From contig JBLHSN010000002.1 of assembly GCA_047626195.1 (NCBI GenBank), positions 1 through 64,000 of the forward strand: a DNA stretch of 64,000 nucleotides, read 5' to 3'. A model generated the notes under the pieces. The model had not been told where the DNA came from. It ran no database searches and was given only the letters and a program-made list of their open reading frames with translations. Positions 1 to 7,713 of this stretch are shown one piece after another. Every line of letters starts with the position of its first letter. The first letter of the stretch is position 1. Position numbers and translations under genes: made by a program. The stretch comes from CAJXTB01 sp047626195 (GTDB lineage: Bacteria > Myxococcota_A > UBA796 > GCA-2862545).

Positions 1-372
1 GTATGGCAGGTCTTCGGTGGCCACACGCTCTAGGATGCGCAGCGGTTCTTCGCCGATGGAGCTGTAGAAGGCGGCTGCGGTCACGCTGAAGCTATCCGGG
101 CCGACTTCGTAGCCTTCGCTTCGGGTCAGGTAGACCTCACTCCAGAGATCCATGACGCGCGGGCCAAAACCAGGGTCTTGCAGGTAGTCGTCAACGAGCA
201 CCTCGATGGCTTCCGGGTCGTCCAGTACCCGTTCGTACTCGTCTGCTGATGGCCGCACACCGCGGATATCGAGCGACAGTCGGGTGAGCAGCTCATTCGC
301 CGGTAGCGGCTCGACCACGTTGGCGGAACCACAGCTCGTCAGCAGTATACAAGAGAGAAGCGGCTTTACCAT
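1..372 (-). CDS. DUF1549-like lipoprotein, 5' part only
   Basis: The first 124 residues are present and the rest lies beyond the window edge. The start is the ATG at 372-370, which overlaps the stop of the upstream gene as ATGGTAA. A short signal peptide ends in the lipobox LTSC, so the product should be an envelope lipoprotein. The following segment (LLTRLSLDIRGVRPSADEYE, then DDPGF-like QDPGFGPRVMDLW) resembles the N-terminal DUF1549/DUF1592-type domains of large secreted haem-associated proteins common in Planctomycetes and Myxococcota; that assignment is by pattern only. It is probably cotranscribed with the lipoprotein gene upstream (366-1289). No catalytic or haem motif can be seen in the part available. 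Confidence 0.7.
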   Translation of the reverse strand, partial: MVKPLLSCILLTSCGSANVVEPLPANELLTRLSLDIRGVRPSADEYERVLDDPEAIEVLVDDYLQDPGFGPRVMDLWSEVYLTRSEGYEVGPDSFSVTAAAFYSSIGEEPLRILERVATEDLPY

Positions 373-1289
373 GGGGTGTTCTCCCACTCGCTGAGCGCGG
401 AAAAGTCGGGGCAGACGTCGCCCAGGTAGCTTCCACGCCAATACACGCCGCCGCATCCGTCGCAGGTCTCCGGGTCGATTTCCCCGCCGAACTCGGTGGT
501 TCCGTCGAAGACAACGTCGAACCAGTTGCCGTCCGCCGCGCGAACCCCCATGACGCCGGCCGGTTCGATGCCACAGGCGGTGATGTCAGGGTGTACCATG
601 ACCAACTCGTCAACAACCACTGTGTCGGCGGGAGCGCCGAGTCCAGAGACGCCGCCGCTCATCTGAATCCTGCCGCCGTTGAACTCGGGAATGTAGTTCG
701 CCACCATGAGAATGTCGGGGTTGACCTCGCCCGACAGCCAGGAGTCTGCGGCTCTAGGAGCGTCCCAGTAGAACGTGCCGCTCACGTTGTTTTGGTGGGT
801 GGTGTGGGCCGTGTCATCACCGGTGTAGACAGCGTTCACCCAGGAGGCTTCACCGCCTCCAGTGAGGGTCTCGCCGTTGGCGCCGACTAGGTCGAAGACT
901 CCGAAGATAGCGGCGCCTTCGTACACGTACTCCCCTTCTGCAACGTCCGCGTATTCTTGGGCGAATGCGTAGCCCGAGTAGGTGGTTCCGCCCTCGGTCG
1001 TGCACTCGCCGAACCAATAGGTGTTGCCGTCTTCGGTGTACTGTGGCGGACAATAGGCATCTTGGTCAGCTGCAAGCTCCCAATAGGCGTCGGCGAGCGG
1101 CTGGGCTGTAATGGTGAAGATGACAGAGAAAAAGCCTTCAATGGCCGCTTCCAGCTCAGTCAGCGCTAGCGCCGGCGTGGTCTCATCGACGTCGTCGTAC
1201 ACGTAGGGCAGAGGCTCATCTGGGGCGCTTGAGCAGGCGGCGAGTAGGGCGAGTATCCACATGGGGACTCCGGGCAGGCGGTGCAGCAT
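366..1289 (-). CDS. Hypothetical lipoprotein
   Basis: 307 residues from the first ATG; an in-frame ATG at 1262 (residue 10) gives a more typical lipoprotein signal, MWILALLAACSS, and is a good alternative start. The Cys after LLAA is the likely lipidation site. The mature part is acidic, rich in Gly, Thr and Tyr, with several Cys residues near the C-terminus (positions about 235-290, including CDGCGG), suggesting a beta-rich, disulfide-stabilised outer-membrane or periplasmic protein. I recognise no family. It overlaps the next minus-strand gene by a few bases, implying coupled translation. Confidence 0.75.
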   Translation of the reverse strand: MLHRLPGVPMWILALLAACSSAPDEPLPYVYDDVDETTPALALTELEAAIEGFFSVIFTITAQPLADAYWELAADQDAYCPPQYTEDGNTYWFGECTTEGGTTYSGYAFAQEYADVAEGEYVYEGAAIFGVFDLVGANGETLTGGGEASWVNAVYTGDDTAHTTHQNNVSGTFYWDAPRAADSWLSGEVNPDILMVANYIPEFNGGRIQMSGGVSGLGAPADTVVVDELVMVHPDITACGIEPAGVMGVRAADGNWFDVVFDGTTEFGGEIDPETCDGCGGVYWRGSYLGDVCPDFSALSEWENTPW

Positions 1290-1437
1290 AGGGTGTGGAG
1301 AAAAAACTGTCGGTCAACCGCAGTCCTCCATCAGACACACCACCCTCACTACACGGAAAAGAGAAAGTTCTACAGGCCCGCTTTTTTCGCGACTGGACAA
1401 CGATGGACGCAGGTTAAGCGCCGAGCGGAGGACCTTC

Positions 1438-1665
1438 ATGCAACGTTTCGAGTACTTAGTCGTCTACCAAGAGAACAACCGTGTGCTGACCGCCAACGGC
1501 AACTGGCAGGGTTTGGTCGACAAAGGCGAAGACGGAGATGTCGCCAGCTGTCCGGACAAGTTCGAGTACATGGCCGAAGCCGGTGCCCAGGGCTGGGAAC
1601 TCGTGGCGATTGACCCCGAAGAGACTGGCACTGCGGTGCTGTACTTCAAGCGTACACACGGCTGA
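1438..1665 (+). CDS. DUF4177-like small protein
   Basis: 75 residues. The ATG at 1438 is preceded by GGAGG with normal spacing, so this start is preferred over the longer upstream reading frame. The pattern MQRFEYLVVY at the start and AQGWELVAI in the second half is that of DUF4177-type small cytoplasmic proteins, where a strand, a helix and a GWELV strand form one compact domain. The function of this family is not known. It stands alone, divergent from the lipoprotein gene at 366-1289 and separated from the secretion operon by 228 bases with a promoter of its own. Confidence 0.75.
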   Translation: MQRFEYLVVYQENNRVLTANGNWQGLVDKGEDGDVASCPDKFEYMAEAGAQGWELVAIDPEETGTAVLYFKRTHG

Positions 1666-1744
1666 GTGCTTGGTCGGCTTCGGCTCGCCTTGACCGCTGT
1701 CCCGCACCTGTCGCGCTGACAACAAGGGCTCGATGACTGGCAGA

Positions 1745-1797
1745 TGACACCCTGTCACACCTCAGCCAACCCGCTCGTCGCCAGTGACAACTTGTCG
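1745..1797 (+). promoter_or_regulatory. Paired inverted repeats upstream of sigma-54 promoter
   Basis: Two copies of TGACA-N3-TGTC(A/G) lie at 1745-1757 and 1785-1797, 40 bases apart, so on roughly the same DNA face. A related outward-facing element TGTC-N5-GACA lies at 1709-1721. Their distance of 40-95 bases upstream of the -24 element at 1839 is where bacterial enhancer-binding proteins normally bind. They are seen directly; the role as activator sites is inference. Confidence 0.55.
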
Positions 1798-1838
1798 AAA
1801 CCAAGCGGTCTGACAGCGTACAAGCCGGCTCTTTGGGC

Positions 1839-1854
1839 TGGCACGATGCTTGCT
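1839..1854 (+). promoter_or_regulatory. Sigma-54 promoter of the T2SS operon
   Basis: TGGCACGATGCTTGCT matches the sigma-54 consensus TGGCACG-N4-TTGCW at every conserved position, with the strict GG-to-GC spacing. The GC of the -12 element is at 1852-1853, placing the transcript start near 1865 and the gspC TTG start about 30 bases downstream. Confidence 0.8.
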
Positions 1855-1893
1855 GTACGTTACTCGCCGCCACTCGAATCGGAGGTAGGCTTC

Positions 1894-2793
1894 TTGAAAC
1901 GTGCTGCACCATGGATCATTGTCGGGGTTCTCACCCTGCTCGTCGCATTGACGGCTTTTGGCGTCAACAGCGTGATTCGTCGCCAGCTAGCGCTGCCTGA
2001 CGATGCGGAACCCGTGAACATTGTGGTGGCGGATACGCCAGATGTGCCCGATGGAGTACAGCCGGACCGCGCGCCGGTCATCAAAAGCAAGCGACAGTAC
2101 ATTGATGGAATCCTGGTACGGAACATCTTCGACGCCTCGGCAATTGGTCGCGCGGCAGAGGTCACGGACGCCGCGACCATGCTGGCCGACCTGAACTTGA
2201 GTCTCATTGGCACGCTGGTGGCCGTGCCCTCCCGGTACAGCGCCGCCTACATTACGCAGACAGGGGATGACCCAGAGACGCTGTCTTACGGCATCGAAGA
2301 CACGATTGAAGACGCCACTATCGTCGAGATTGGTGTCGACTCGGTGACCCTTCGCCGCAGCGACGACAGCGTAGAGATGCTCACGATGGGCGAAGATGCA
2401 CCCGCGGCTACGCCTGCTCCTCGTCCGAGCAGTGGTGACAGCGACGAAGAGGGCGTGGAGAAGGTCGACGACAACAACTACGTCATCGACCGTGAGCTCG
2501 TCGACCGGTACCTTACGGACCTAGACGCTATCGGTCGCCTCGGTCGGGCCATTCCTCACCGTGGGTCAGACGGCGAGATTGATGGCTACCGCCTGTCGGG
2601 TGTCCGTCGTCGCTCCATCGGTGACAAGATCGGCATAAAGAATGGCGACATTGTACATTCCGTAAACGGGGCTTCCCTCGACTCTATGCAAGGGGCCATG
2701 GCGGCCTATCAAACGCTACAGAGCGAGAATCGGTTCACCTTTGAGGTCACTCGGCGTGGCCAGCGCCAGACCATGTCCTACGAGGTCAAGTGA
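1894..2793 (+). CDS. gspC: T2SS inner-membrane protein GspC
   Basis: 299 residues from a TTG at 1894 that has GGAGG eight bases upstream; the reading frame is open further 5' but that part runs through the sigma-54 promoter and cannot be transcribed from it. One membrane helix near residues 5-27 (WIIVGVLTLLVALTAFGVN) anchors the protein, followed by a periplasmic homology region (residues about 60-180) that in this family contacts the secretin N0 domain. A Ser/Asp/Glu-rich linker leads to a C-terminal PDZ-like domain (residues about 195-299, ending TRRGQRQTMSYEVK). First gene of the operon; its stop overlaps the next start as TGATG. Confidence 0.93.
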   Translation: MKRAAPWIIVGVLTLLVALTAFGVNSVIRRQLALPDDAEPVNIVVADTPDVPDGVQPDRAPVIKSKRQYIDGILVRNIFDASAIGRAAEVTDAATMLADLNLSLIGTLVAVPSRYSAAYITQTGDDPETLSYGIEDTIEDATIVEIGVDSVTLRRSDDSVEMLTMGEDAPAATPAPRPSSGDSDEEGVEKVDDNNYVIDRELVDRYLTDLDAIGRLGRAIPHRGSDGEIDGYRLSGVRRRSIGDKIGIKNGDIVHSVNGASLDSMQGAMAAYQTLQSENRFTFEVTRRGQRQTMSYEVK

Positions 2794-3545
2794 TGACTGT
2801 GGCTCGTTCATGGAGGACTGTCGCGGTGGTCTTGGGAACCATTGCGGCTGGCTGCTCGACTGGACCTGACGCGGATGGCGCATCGGGCGGGCAGGCGCCG
2901 ATTTGCTCGGTAAGTGGCGCGTACACAGTCGAGAGTCTGGGGCGGTTGTCCCAAGATACTCTAGGCGTTCGCATCGCTGCGCTGAATCATCAAGACATGA
3001 GCAAAAGTGTGTTCGTCTTTCCCCCGGATGAGCCTCTTGGCCGCGACGCTTGCGTCGACCTCATTATCCGGAGCTTGACAGAGCGGGGGCTTGTTTTCGG
3101 GCGTCATGGCGACCTCATCCTCATTGAGAGAGAGGGGCCGCCGATTGTCCCGACAACCCAAGTCGTGCCATCCGAGCCGTCCGAGGCCCCCGACCATGGT
3201 GCTCACATCGCCAAAGTGAGTGACTGGTCGTACACCGTCGATCGCTCTTACATTGCCGCGGAACTGACTGACCTCGACGCCATGATGCGCCATGGTCGAA
3301 TCATTCCTCACCGCGATTCGAACGACGCGTACGACGGGTACCGCATCGCCGGAATCCAGTCTGGCTACTTGGGGCATGCCCTCGGCATCCGCAACCGCGA
3401 CATTGTGCACTCGATCGGCGGCGTGCTCATGGACTCGATTGAAGGCGCCACGGGTGCCTACCTGACTCTTCGAGACGCCAACCCGATCACGCTCGAAATT
3501 ACGCGGCGCGGCCAGCGCCACACCATGTCCTACGAAGTCAAATGA
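2793..3545 (+). CDS. GspC-like lipoprotein: N0-like plus PDZ-like domains
   Basis: 250 residues; the ATG at 2793 overlaps the gspC stop, and a GTG one codon earlier is possible. The N-terminus is a lipoprotein signal ending GTIAAGC, not a GspC-type membrane anchor. Residues about 40-110 (AYTVESLGRLSQDTLGVRI through GDLILIERE) have the layout of the secretin N0 domain, like YTVAQLIDFFASRFEQTI in the next gene. Residues about 145-250 are a clear paralogue of the GspC C-terminal domain: the shared stretches include TDLDA, IPHR, DGYR, DIVHS and TMSYEVK. It thus joins a GspD-type and a GspC-type domain on a lipid anchor. It is translationally coupled on both sides, which points to a structural part in the same machine; a bridging or pilotin-like role is inference. 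Confidence 0.85.
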   Translation: MTVARSWRTVAVVLGTIAAGCSTGPDADGASGGQAPICSVSGAYTVESLGRLSQDTLGVRIAALNHQDMSKSVFVFPPDEPLGRDACVDLIIRSLTERGLVFGRHGDLILIEREGPPIVPTTQVVPSEPSEAPDHGAHIAKVSDWSYTVDRSYIAAELTDLDAMMRHGRIIPHRDSNDAYDGYRIAGIQSGYLGHALGIRNRDIVHSIGGVLMDSIEGATGAYLTLRDANPITLEITRRGQRHTMSYEVK

Positions 3546-6031
3546 CGACACCAATACCCGAGTACCTCCGCATGCGCACTTCGCTCGCTCGCCTCACCCG
3601 CCCCCTGTTGGTGGCGACCCTCCTTGGCCTCCCCATGGTGGCTTCGGCCCAGGACCCTGACGGTCCGGAAGGCACTACGCCAATCACGCAGACCGGTCCA
3701 CGTGCTCAACAAGGGGCTCGCTACACCCTCAACGGTGAGTACACCGTCGCCCAGCTCATCGACTTCTTCGCGTCGCGCTTTGAGCAGACGATTTTGGTCG
3801 ATGACCCACGTACGTTGACCGATACCGTGCAGTTCATTGGCCGCAGTACCGTGAGCTACGGCGAGGCCTACCAAGCCATGCTCGCTGGCCTCGAAGTCAA
3901 GGGCTACAGTGTGTATGAAGTGGGCGGCATCACCCACATCGTAAAGAACTCCGAAGCCAGCCAAGCGCCGATTCGGGTAGGTGAGGGCGGAGACATTCCG
4001 TTCACTGCGTCCTACGTTACCCAAATCATCTCGCTCGACAGCGTGGCTGTCGCCGACGTCCAGCAGGTCATCACCAGTATGGCCAGTGCAGATGCCAAGG
4101 TCGTGGCCTACGCGCCGACCAACACGCTTATCCTCACGGACTCGGCGTACAACCTTCGTAAGATCTACGACGTACTCCAGCGCTTGGACGTCGCATCTCC
4201 CAGTAGCAGCCTTAAGATTTACCCCATCGCCTTCGCGTCAGCGTCGGAAGTGGCGCAGATTATCGAGCAAATCTACGGAACCGAAGCCAGCGGTAGCCAG
4301 GATTCAGCCACTGCGGCAACCAGTCGTCGGGAGACCGCTGCACAGCGTCGTCGTCGTCGTCGTCGTGAGCGGGAAGCAGAGTCCACCGCCGCGACCACAG
4401 CCAGTGGCGTCACCGCGGGTAAAGCATCGGCCTTCATCAGCAAGGTCATCGCGGATGAGCGTACCAACAGCCTCATCGTCCTCGCCAATGAGAGCGGCCA
4501 CGAGAAGATTGTCGAGCTGATTGCCGACATTGACGTCGACGTTGACCTCACCAGTCGCTCACAGATTCACGTGGTCTACCTGGAGCACGCCAAAGCCGAC
4601 GAGATTGCGACCGTGTTGTCCAACCTGTCAGGCACTGGCAACGACGCAAATCAAGGAGCGGGTTCGCGAGCCACCCGACAGTCAGCGGCACAGCGCCGCG
4701 CGGATGCTGAAGCGGAAGCAGGAGATGACGAAGACGGCGGCAGCGGGGGTGTCCTCGCAGCTTTCGATAGCGGCATGCGCATCACCAGTGACGAGAACAC
4801 GAATAGCTTGGTCATCATTGCTAGCAATGACGACTTCCGCATTGTGGAATCGGTGATCAGCAGCCTAGATGTTCGCCGCAAGCAGGTGTACGTCGACTGC
4901 GTCATCCTTGAAATCGCCAGTGATGACAGTAGCGAGCTCGGCATTGGCTACCACGCACCTGGTTTTGACCCGGACGGTAGTGGCGGCGGCTTCGGACTGG
5001 GCTCCGCTCAGCTTGGTGCCAGCTCTTTGGGCCTGTCGCAGGACCTACTTACTGGACTCGCTCTGGGCGTGTTCGGTGAGAGTATCGAAGTGCCAATTTC
5101 TACGGGTGCCGGTACAACCACCAACCTGAGCATCCCGTCGTTCGGCATTGTATTGAGCGCGCTGAAGACCAACTCGCTCGTCAACATCGTCAGCTCACCG
5201 TCGCTGCTGACCTTGGACAATCAAGAGGCTGAGATCACTGTTGGTCGTCGTGTCCCGTTCCCAACACAGACCACGCTTAGCCAAGTTGGTGGCGCTTTCC
5301 AGAGCTTCCAGCGTGAAGATGTCGCCACGACTCTTCAGGTCACGCCGCGCATCAACTCGTCTGACGAAGTCACCTTGGAGCTCACCGTTGAGGTGAGTGA
5401 TATTGAAGAGGATGACGCGGGCCTCAACGCTGCTGGCGGTGGTCCCGTCACCAGTAAGCGCGAAGTGACGACTACAGCCCTGGTCAGCAACAACAGCACG
5501 ATGGTGCTTGGCGGCTTGGTCGGTAGCACCGAGAGTGAAGTGGAGACCAAGGTGCCTATCCTTGGCGACCTTCCGCTCATCGGCAACTTGTTTCGCGGTT
5601 CGCGCAAGACTGCTCGCCGTACCAACTTGCTCATCTTCTTGACGCCGCACATCATCGATAGCCAAGACGACATCCAAGAAGTCATGCGCATCAAGATGGC
5701 CCAGCGGGCCGAGTTTGAGCGCCGGTTCTATGGCAAATCGCAGGCCGAACAGGAAGAGGCATTGCAGGATCTGTTGTCTTACTCGATGAACTTCCCCGAC
5801 CGTGAGTCCGAGTACATCGACCAAGACTACGTGCCGACCACGCCTACGCCTCCCCGCGAACTGACGGACGAAGAAGTGGAACGGTACTTGATTCCTGGCA
5901 CCCCGCGCACCGGTCAAGTCGTCCCTGGAGATACCCTCGAAGACGAGGTTCGTATCGCTGTTGAGGAAGCACTCGCTGTTGGGGTCGAACCTATCGTTGA
6001 GCCGGCCGACGACGAAACGGAAGGGGAATAG
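3542..6031 (+). CDS. gspD: T2SS outer-membrane secretin GspD
   Basis: 829 residues from the ATG at 3542, which overlaps the previous stop as ATGA; an ATG at 3572 directly before the signal peptide (MRTSLARLTRPLLVATLLGL, cleaved after ASA) may be the true start. Domains in order: N0 (about 60-140), N1, N2 and N3 modules (about 155-450), and the secretin channel domain (about 450-715) with GRRVPFPTQT and VPILGDLPLIGNLFRG, both diagnostic. Two charged insertions, around residues 257-282 (seven consecutive Arg) and 375-400 (acidic), interrupt the N domains. The C-terminal tail after about 720 is long and acidic and may be where a pilotin binds. It forms the export pore. Confidence 0.96.
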   Translation: MTTPIPEYLRMRTSLARLTRPLLVATLLGLPMVASAQDPDGPEGTTPITQTGPRAQQGARYTLNGEYTVAQLIDFFASRFEQTILVDDPRTLTDTVQFIGRSTVSYGEAYQAMLAGLEVKGYSVYEVGGITHIVKNSEASQAPIRVGEGGDIPFTASYVTQIISLDSVAVADVQQVITSMASADAKVVAYAPTNTLILTDSAYNLRKIYDVLQRLDVASPSSSLKIYPIAFASASEVAQIIEQIYGTEASGSQDSATAATSRRETAAQRRRRRRREREAESTAATTASGVTAGKASAFISKVIADERTNSLIVLANESGHEKIVELIADIDVDVDLTSRSQIHVVYLEHAKADEIATVLSNLSGTGNDANQGAGSRATRQSAAQRRADAEAEAGDDEDGGSGGVLAAFDSGMRITSDENTNSLVIIASNDDFRIVESVISSLDVRRKQVYVDCVILEIASDDSSELGIGYHAPGFDPDGSGGGFGLGSAQLGASSLGLSQDLLTGLALGVFGESIEVPISTGAGTTTNLSIPSFGIVLSALKTNSLVNIVSSPSLLTLDNQEAEITVGRRVPFPTQTTLSQVGGAFQSFQREDVATTLQVTPRINSSDEVTLELTVEVSDIEEDDAGLNAAGGGPVTSKREVTTTALVSNNSTMVLGGLVGSTESEVETKVPILGDLPLIGNLFRGSRKTARRTNLLIFLTPHIIDSQDDIQEVMRIKMAQRAEFERRFYGKSQAEQEEALQDLLSYSMNFPDRESEYIDQDYVPTTPTPPRELTDEEVERYLIPGTPRTGQVVPGDTLEDEVRIAVEEALAVGVEPIVEPADDETEGE
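4346..4366 (+). repeat. (CGT)7 microsatellite inside gspD
   Basis: Seven perfect CGT units encode a run of seven Arg in a loop between two N modules of the secretin. Because the unit is three bases, slippage would change loop length without breaking the frame. Confidence 0.85.
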
Positions 6032-6033
6032 TC

Positions 6034-7710
6034 ATGGCAATCCGTCGCGCAGAGGACACCAACGTAGGGCTTGCCACGGCGCGTCAGGTTGCCGATGAAC
6101 AGGGGATCTCTTTTCTGCAGGCTGTGCAGCGGACAGATGGTGTCGACGCGTCGGGTGTTGCCCAAGCTCTCTCACAGCTGTCCGGTCTTCCGGTGCTGGA
6201 GAGCTTTGACCCAGAACTGCTCGACCCGGAGCTGATTCGGCCGCTGCCTCTGGGTATGGCTCGTGACATGGGCGTCTTGCCGCTCTACGTGTCGGACGGC
6301 GAGTTGATTGTCGCCATCTCTGAACTAGCCGCTGTCCGTTCGTTGGACGACTTGCGCGTCTTGCTCGGCTACCCGGTTCGCCCAGTTCTTATGCCGGTGG
6401 ATGTCCTCGATAAGACGATGAACCTCGCCTACGACCGGGCCAGTCAGTCTGCTAGCTCTGTGTTGCAGGACGTAGACAAGGAAGTCCAAGACGGCGAAGA
6501 CCTCTTCCTAGATGACGCTGACCTTCTCGATGACCCAAACGAAGCCCCCATCATCCGCTTTGTGAACGCGTTGTTGACCCAGGCCATCAAAGAGCGGGCG
6601 AGTGACATCCACATTGAGCCCTTCGAGAAGGACCTCATTGTGCGCTACCGGATTGATGGCGTGCTGTACGAGAGCATCCGTCCGCCAAGCAAATTCAAGA
6701 ACTCCATCGTCTCGCGTATCAAGATTATGTCGGGCCTAAACATTGCAGAGAAGCGTCTGCCGCAAGACGGTCGTATTCGCCGGCGCATGGGTGGTCGTGA
6801 GATTGACCTGCGCGTGTCTACGGTTCCGGTTCGGCATGGTGAACGGGTTGTCATGCGTATTCTGGAGAAGGGCGAAGTCCTGGCTCTCGAGTCCATTGGC
6901 ATGGAAGGCGAGACCCTGACCACCTTCCGCGGTCTCATCCGCAAGCCGCACGGCATCTTGCTCGTCTCGGGGCCCACCGGCTCTGGTAAGTCGACGACGC
7001 TGTACTCGGCTATCAGTGAAATCAACTCGCCCGACAAGAACATTCTGACCATCGAAGACCCCGTTGAGTACGAGCTCACTGGCATTGGTCAGGTCCAGGT
7101 AAACCACAAGATTAACCTGACCTTCGCCTCTGCCTTGCGCGCTTTCTTGCGCCAAGACCCCGACGTTATTCTGGTGGGTGAGATTCGGGACGGTGAGACA
7201 GCGGGCAACGCCGTTCAAGCCTCGCTCACCGGTCACTTGGTGTTCTCCACCATTCACACCAACGACTCGGCTGGCGCCTTCGCCCGAATCGTAGACATGG
7301 GTGTGGAGCCATTCTTGGTGGCCAGCTCCATCCTCGGCGTTCTGGCACAGCGCCTAGTGCGAAAGCTCTGCAAGCACTGCAAGGCCGAGTACACGCCCAC
7401 AGACGAAGAGCTCGGCGAGATGCGACTGTCTCGCGTTGAGGTTCCGGGGGTCGTTTACCGCCATGTCGGCTGCGACGAGTGCAGTGGCCATGGCTACCGC
7501 GGTCGTAGCGGCATCTTCGAGTTCTTACCAGCGTATGACGAAGTGAAAGCGTTGGTTATCGCCAATGCGGACGCGGGTACCGTCGCACGAAAGGCGCAAG
7601 AGCTTGGCATGACCACACTGTGGGAAGATGGCGTCCGCAAGGTCGTCAGCGGGGTGACCACGTTCGATGAAGTTCTGCGCGTCACCCGTGACGACAGTGT
7701 GGAGGACTAG
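6034..7710 (+). CDS. gspE: T2SS ATPase GspE
   Basis: 558 residues, two bases after gspD. An N-terminal MshEN-like region (about 10-130) precedes the ATPase core. Visible motifs: Walker A GPTGSGKST at about 313-321, Asp box (TIEDPVEYEL), Walker B (DVILVGEIRDGETA), His box (GHLVFSTIHTND) and the four-cysteine zinc site CKHC near 446 and CDEC near 481. All catalytic elements are intact and the length is normal. It powers pseudopilus assembly from the cytoplasmic side, docking on GspL and GspF, both encoded downstream. A short acidic linker (residues about 150-175, EDLFLDDADLLDDPNE) lies between the two halves. Confidence 0.97.
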   Translation: MAIRRAEDTNVGLATARQVADEQGISFLQAVQRTDGVDASGVAQALSQLSGLPVLESFDPELLDPELIRPLPLGMARDMGVLPLYVSDGELIVAISELAAVRSLDDLRVLLGYPVRPVLMPVDVLDKTMNLAYDRASQSASSVLQDVDKEVQDGEDLFLDDADLLDDPNEAPIIRFVNALLTQAIKERASDIHIEPFEKDLIVRYRIDGVLYESIRPPSKFKNSIVSRIKIMSGLNIAEKRLPQDGRIRRRMGGREIDLRVSTVPVRHGERVVMRILEKGEVLALESIGMEGETLTTFRGLIRKPHGILLVSGPTGSGKSTTLYSAISEINSPDKNILTIEDPVEYELTGIGQVQVNHKINLTFASALRAFLRQDPDVILVGEIRDGETAGNAVQASLTGHLVFSTIHTNDSAGAFARIVDMGVEPFLVASSILGVLAQRLVRKLCKHCKAEYTPTDEELGEMRLSRVEVPGVVYRHVGCDECSGHGYRGRSGIFEFLPAYDEVKALVIANADAGTVARKAQELGMTTLWEDGVRKVVSGVTTFDEVLRVTRDDSVED

Positions 7711-7713
7711 CGC

